From: Lacrimispora celerecrescens
GTDB taxonomy: Bacteria; Bacillota; Clostridia; Lachnospirales; Lachnospiraceae
DNA: 64,000 nt
NCBI RefSeq assembly: GCF_000732605.1
Contig: NZ_JPME01000029.1
Span: 26,645 to 90,644 of the forward strand
Direction: 5' to 3'
Shown here: positions 61,499 through 64,000 of the stretch, piece after piece
How the letters are laid out: every line of letters starts with the position of its first letter
Numbering within the stretch: position 1 is the first letter of the stretch
Notes under the pieces: generated by a model
The model's database searches: none
Seen by the model: the letters and a program-made list of their open reading frames with translations, nothing else
Told to the model about the DNA's origin: nothing
Made by a program: the position numbers and the translations under genes

Positions 61499-62098
61499 AT
61501 GGAAAAGTTTACTATCACCATTACCCGTGAATTCGGTAGCCTGGGTCGTTCCATTGCCAAGGAGCTATCCAGAGAGCTGGGAGTGGAATTCTATGACCGT
61601 GATATTGTGGAGGAGGTTGCAAAGCAATTGAACCTTCCTGTCTCCACGGTCAGCGATGAGGAAGAAAAATCAAAGCATAGCTTTCTGCCACGCATGTTTC
61701 CTTTGGGGACGGACGAGACTTATATCCAGGATATCATTTTTGATGTTCAAAAAGGTATTATTCTGGATCTGGCCAGAAAGTCCAGCTGCATCCTGGTGGG
61801 AAGATGCTCAGATTATCTGCTTGAAAAGGAAAAGAACAACATCAATATATTCGTTTATGCACCTTATGAAAAAAGGCTGGAAAACTGTGTGAACACTCTT
61901 GGCATGACTGAGAGTGAAGCGAAACGGATGATCGTGTCCGTAGACAAAGCCAGAAATGCTTATCATAAAAAATACGCCGGCTACCTGCCAGGTGATCCGG
62001 AGCACAAGAACCTGATGATCGACTCTTCCCTTCTTGGGGTCACGGGGACTGCAAAGCTGATTGCAGAGATCGTGAACCAGCTGTATGGAGAATCATAA
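61499..62098 (+). CDS. Cytidylate kinase-like family protein
   Basis: 199 residues of the cytidylate-kinase-2 type. The N terminus ITITREFGSLGRSIAKELS is a phosphate-binding loop variant, followed by FYDRDIVEEVA, the central VGRCSDYLL strand and the lid region KRMIVSVDKARNAYHKKY. These Lachnospiraceae proteins are paralogues of CMP kinase with unproven substrates. It starts after AGGGAGGAA, 16 bases downstream of the permease gene, and so is probably cotranscribed with the amino acid transporter. Confidence 0.82.
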   Translation: MEKFTITITREFGSLGRSIAKELSRELGVEFYDRDIVEEVAKQLNLPVSTVSDEEEKSKHSFLPRMFPLGTDETYIQDIIFDVQKGIILDLARKSSCILVGRCSDYLLEKEKNNINIFVYAPYEKRLENCVNTLGMTESEAKRMIVSVDKARNAYHKKYAGYLPGDPEHKNLMIDSSLLGVTGTAKLIAEIVNQLYGES

Positions 62099-62117
62099 TA
62101 ATAGGAAGCTTTTTATT

Positions 62118-62183
62118 AAAACAGGCCTTTTTGGTGAAGCTTGGGCGATGCTCCGGTTTTTCACTGAAATGGCCTGTTTTGTT
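62118..62183 (+). terminator. Terminator after the cytidylate-kinase-like gene
   Basis: AAAACAGGCC and GGCCTGTTTT form the outer stem of a long hairpin, with inner TTTGGTGAA/TTCACTGAA pairing. It ends in TTTTG and probably works for the transporter operon. Confidence 0.75.
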
Positions 62184-62291
62184 GACATGAAAGAAAACCA
62201 GGGATAGAATTGGATAGGAGAACAGGCTGGCAGGGATTGGGTGAGGTAGCCTGACCGCCTGATAAATATACATCGGCAGGAGGAAAGAAAC

Positions 62292-63221
62292 GTGCGTTAT
62301 CGAATAAAGAAACGGCTGGTTCCCGTGGGAGCGGATGAGGTGGTTCCGGAAGGGGAGGCCCTTGTTGAGATCATGAGCAAGGAAGAATACTGGAAAGCAT
62401 ATCATACGAAGTATCAGGACCATTTATTGATGAAAAACCTGGAAAGGGCGCAGTATTGCAGGGCAGACTTATTAAAGGACTGTGTCATTGGAACTCTTGT
62501 TATTCCTGTTAAAAAGGAACTTTTAGGCAGACCTATGGTATTTGGCTATTATATGGACCAAAGCCGGCTGATCTTTCTTGATGACAGCGGGGAAGTTGGA
62601 AAAATACTGAAAGAGATGGAACGGAACCAGATCTTTGATAAGACTTGTGTTTCTCATATACTTTTTGAATTCCTGGAATATCAGGTAAAGGATGAAATTG
62701 AATTTTTACAGAAGTATGAGGAAAAGCTGGCAGCAATGGAAGACCGGATCATGAGTGGAAAAAGAGAGCGGAGCGATGTTCCGGGAGCCATATTAAGGGC
62801 GAGGAAGGAACTGGCAAAGATTTCTTCCTATTATGGACAACTCTTAAATGTCAGCCAGACCTTGATGGAAAATTATAATGGGCTATTAAAGGATGAAGAG
62901 TGTGTTCTGTTCCATCTGTTTTCGGGCCGTATGGCAAGGCTTACAGAGCATGGTAAGGAATTAAGGGAATATGCCCTGCAGATCCGGGAAATGTATCAGG
63001 TGCATATAGATATGAAACAGAACCATGTGCTGTCCTTTCTCACCATGGTCACCGTTATTTTCATGCCTCTTACGCTGATTGCCGGCTGGTATGGCATGAA
63101 TTTTAAAAATATGCCGGAACTTAACTGGAATTATGGCTATCAGGTTTGTGTGGCGGCCAGCGTTATTATTATACTGATAGAGATATGGTATTTTAATAAG
63201 AACGGCTGGTTAAAAAGATAG
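62292..63221 (+). CDS. CorA-like magnesium transporter
   Basis: 309 residues with a GTG start after CAGGAGGAAA. A cytoplasmic alpha/beta and coiled-coil region (about 1-245) is followed by two C-terminal membrane segments. The pore signature YGMNF closes the first segment (LIAGWYGMNFKNMPELNW), as in CorA. The protein ends in Lys/Arg, as is usual. It probably imports Mg2+ or another divalent cation as a pentamer. Confidence 0.92.
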   Translation: MRYRIKKRLVPVGADEVVPEGEALVEIMSKEEYWKAYHTKYQDHLLMKNLERAQYCRADLLKDCVIGTLVIPVKKELLGRPMVFGYYMDQSRLIFLDDSGEVGKILKEMERNQIFDKTCVSHILFEFLEYQVKDEIEFLQKYEEKLAAMEDRIMSGKRERSDVPGAILRARKELAKISSYYGQLLNVSQTLMENYNGLLKDEECVLFHLFSGRMARLTEHGKELREYALQIREMYQVHIDMKQNHVLSFLTMVTVIFMPLTLIAGWYGMNFKNMPELNWNYGYQVCVAASVIIILIEIWYFNKNGWLKR

Positions 63222-63284
63222 GAGATCATAGAAAATGGTAATTATTTCCTATTAAAAAGATGCGGGAAATTCAAGTCATTGCCC

Positions 63285-63430
63285 TTGACACTCAAAAAAA
63301 AATCTGCTATAGTATATCTTTGTGTGAAGCGAGAGGATGAAGGTCTGAAACGTGCCTGATACCTCTCGTTTTGTTTGCGAAAAGTGTGTGCGAGGCCGTC
63401 GGCAACATGGGAAGCCGGTTGGCCGTAAGA
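63285..63430 (+). promoter_or_regulatory. Promoter and structured leader of the DEAD-box helicase gene
   Basis: TTGACA (63285-63290)-N17-TATAGT (63308-63313). The leader has CGAGAGG/CCTCTCG (63330-63368) followed by TTTTGTTT, which is terminator-like. A second hairpin GGCCGTCGGC...GCCGGTTGGCC (63394-63424) ends just before the AAAGGA binding site. Such leaders may tune helicase expression to temperature or RNA structure. Confidence 0.6.
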
Positions 63431-63446
63431 AAGGAACCAAGCATTT

Positions 63447-64000
63447 ATGGAAACAATTAGATTTGATGAATTGCAGTTAGATGAAAGAATTCTGCGGGCA
63501 GTAGCAGACATGGGATTTGAAGAGGCATCTCCGATCCAGGCTCAGGCCATTCCGGTCCAGGCTGAGGGAAGAGATATCGTTGGGCAGGCTCAGACAGGAA
63601 CCGGAAAAACAGCAGCCTTTGGCATCCCAATGTTGCAGAAGATCGATCCTAAGGTGAAAAAGCTTCAGGCGGTTGCCCTCTGTCCTACCAGAGAGCTTGC
63701 TATTCAGGTGGCAGATGAAATCCGCAGGCTTGCTAAATACATGCACGGTGTTAAAGTCCTTCCGATCTACGGAGGACAGGACATTGTAAAACAGATCCGT
63801 TCTTTAAAAGACGGTACTCAGATCATTATCGGAACTCCTGGCCGTGTTATGGATCATATGCGCAGGAAGACCGTGAAATTCGAGCACGTTCATACGGTGG
63901 TCATGGATGAAGCCGATGAGATGTTAAATATGGGATTCCTTGAGGATATGGAAACTATTTTAAGCCAGCTTCCGGAAGAGCGCCAGACTGTTATGTTCTC
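63447..64000 (+). CDS. DEAD-box ATP-dependent RNA helicase, 5' part
   Basis: The gene runs off the window after 184 codons. Helicase motifs appear in order: Q motif GFEEASPIQAQAIP, motif I AQTGTGKT, Ia PTRELA, GG, Ib TPGR and II DEAD, with the start of domain 1's end (ERQTVMFS, toward motif III SAT). It unwinds structured RNA, typically in ribosome assembly or cold adaptation (CshA/DeaD type). The start follows AAAGGA. Its C-terminal domain, which would separate CshA from DbpA or DeaD, is outside the window. Confidence 0.96.
   Translation, partial: METIRFDELQLDERILRAVADMGFEEASPIQAQAIPVQAEGRDIVGQAQTGTGKTAAFGIPMLQKIDPKVKKLQAVALCPTRELAIQVADEIRRLAKYMHGVKVLPIYGGQDIVKQIRSLKDGTQIIIGTPGRVMDHMRRKTVKFEHVHTVVMDEADEMLNMGFLEDMETILSQLPEERQTVMF

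Noticed and set aside
1..64000. CRISPR arrays, tRNA or rRNA genes, phage or conjugative elements
   Set aside because: No regularly spaced repeats, cloverleaf or rRNA-like segments, integrases or transfer genes were recognised on either strand.

Overview
The window reads as a chromosomal segment of a low-to-mid GC anaerobic Firmicute, most likely Lachnospiraceae close to Lacrimispora / Clostridium saccharolyticum. The evidence is AGGAGG-type ribosome binding sites, sigma-A promoters, S-box and glycine riboswitches, many AraC regulators with carbohydrate ABC transporters, a PRD-type PTS regulator and a clostridial iol operon. No tRNA, rRNA, insertion sequence, phage gene or CRISPR array was found. 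Almost everything is carbohydrate, polyol or amino-acid uptake and catabolism, with a few housekeeping genes (murA, metF, metK, a DEAD-box helicase cut by the window end).

Layout. 1-2972: end of a large uncharacterised protein, then murA. 3015-7200: an AraC regulator divergent from a nucleotidyltransferase / N-acetylhexosamine kinase / UDP-hexose epimerase cassette. 7301-9478: acylphosphatase, a PP2C-like phosphatase and convergent metF. 9671-14001: a paralogous AraC regulator divergent from a sugar ABC transporter. 14116-15740: a glycine-riboswitch-controlled Na+/amino acid symporter. 15823-24019: a leftward eight-gene catabolic operon (two VOC proteins, ABC transporter, SDR, Gfo/Idh/MocA oxidoreductase, TIM-barrel isomerase) with a divergent AraC regulator. 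24085-25573: S-box riboswitch and metK. 25741-33837: a hexitol (mannitol-type) PTS region with two EIICB genes, an MtlR-like activator, EIIA, a 1-phosphofructokinase and an L-sorbose-1-phosphate-reductase-like dehydrogenase, and no MtlD. 34099-37060: a two-component system with a DUF6062-type Cys/His protein. 37064-42120: AraC regulator, two Gfo/Idh oxidoreductases, a TIM-barrel protein, a decayed response regulator and an SGNH hydrolase. 42229-51569: IolR and iolJACDEGB for myo-inositol. 51744-58217: MgtC-like protein and a dipeptide/nickel-type ABC transporter. 58232-62098: polar amino acid ABC transporter and a cytidylate-kinase-like gene. 62292-64000: CorA-like transporter and the start of a DEAD-box helicase.

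The most interesting signals are these. (1) The hexitol PTS operon has the genes for a fructose-1-phosphate route (hexitol-P oxidised next to the phosphate, then 1-phosphofructokinase) instead of MtlD. Two nearly identical palindromes sit at exactly the same distance upstream of the mtlA-like and mtlF-like promoters. (2) The 15.8-22.9 kb operon combines enzyme families in a way that matches no pathway I can name. (3) A second, diverged mannitol-type EIICB is preceded by a long structured leader. (4) iolC and the dppF-like ATPase gene each carry a one-base frameshift that looks like loss of a G. (5) 21-bp-spaced direct repeats precede two AraC-controlled operons.

All calls rest on reading the sequence and remembered family motifs. 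No database search or structure prediction was run, so substrate names for transporters and oxidoreductases are tentative.
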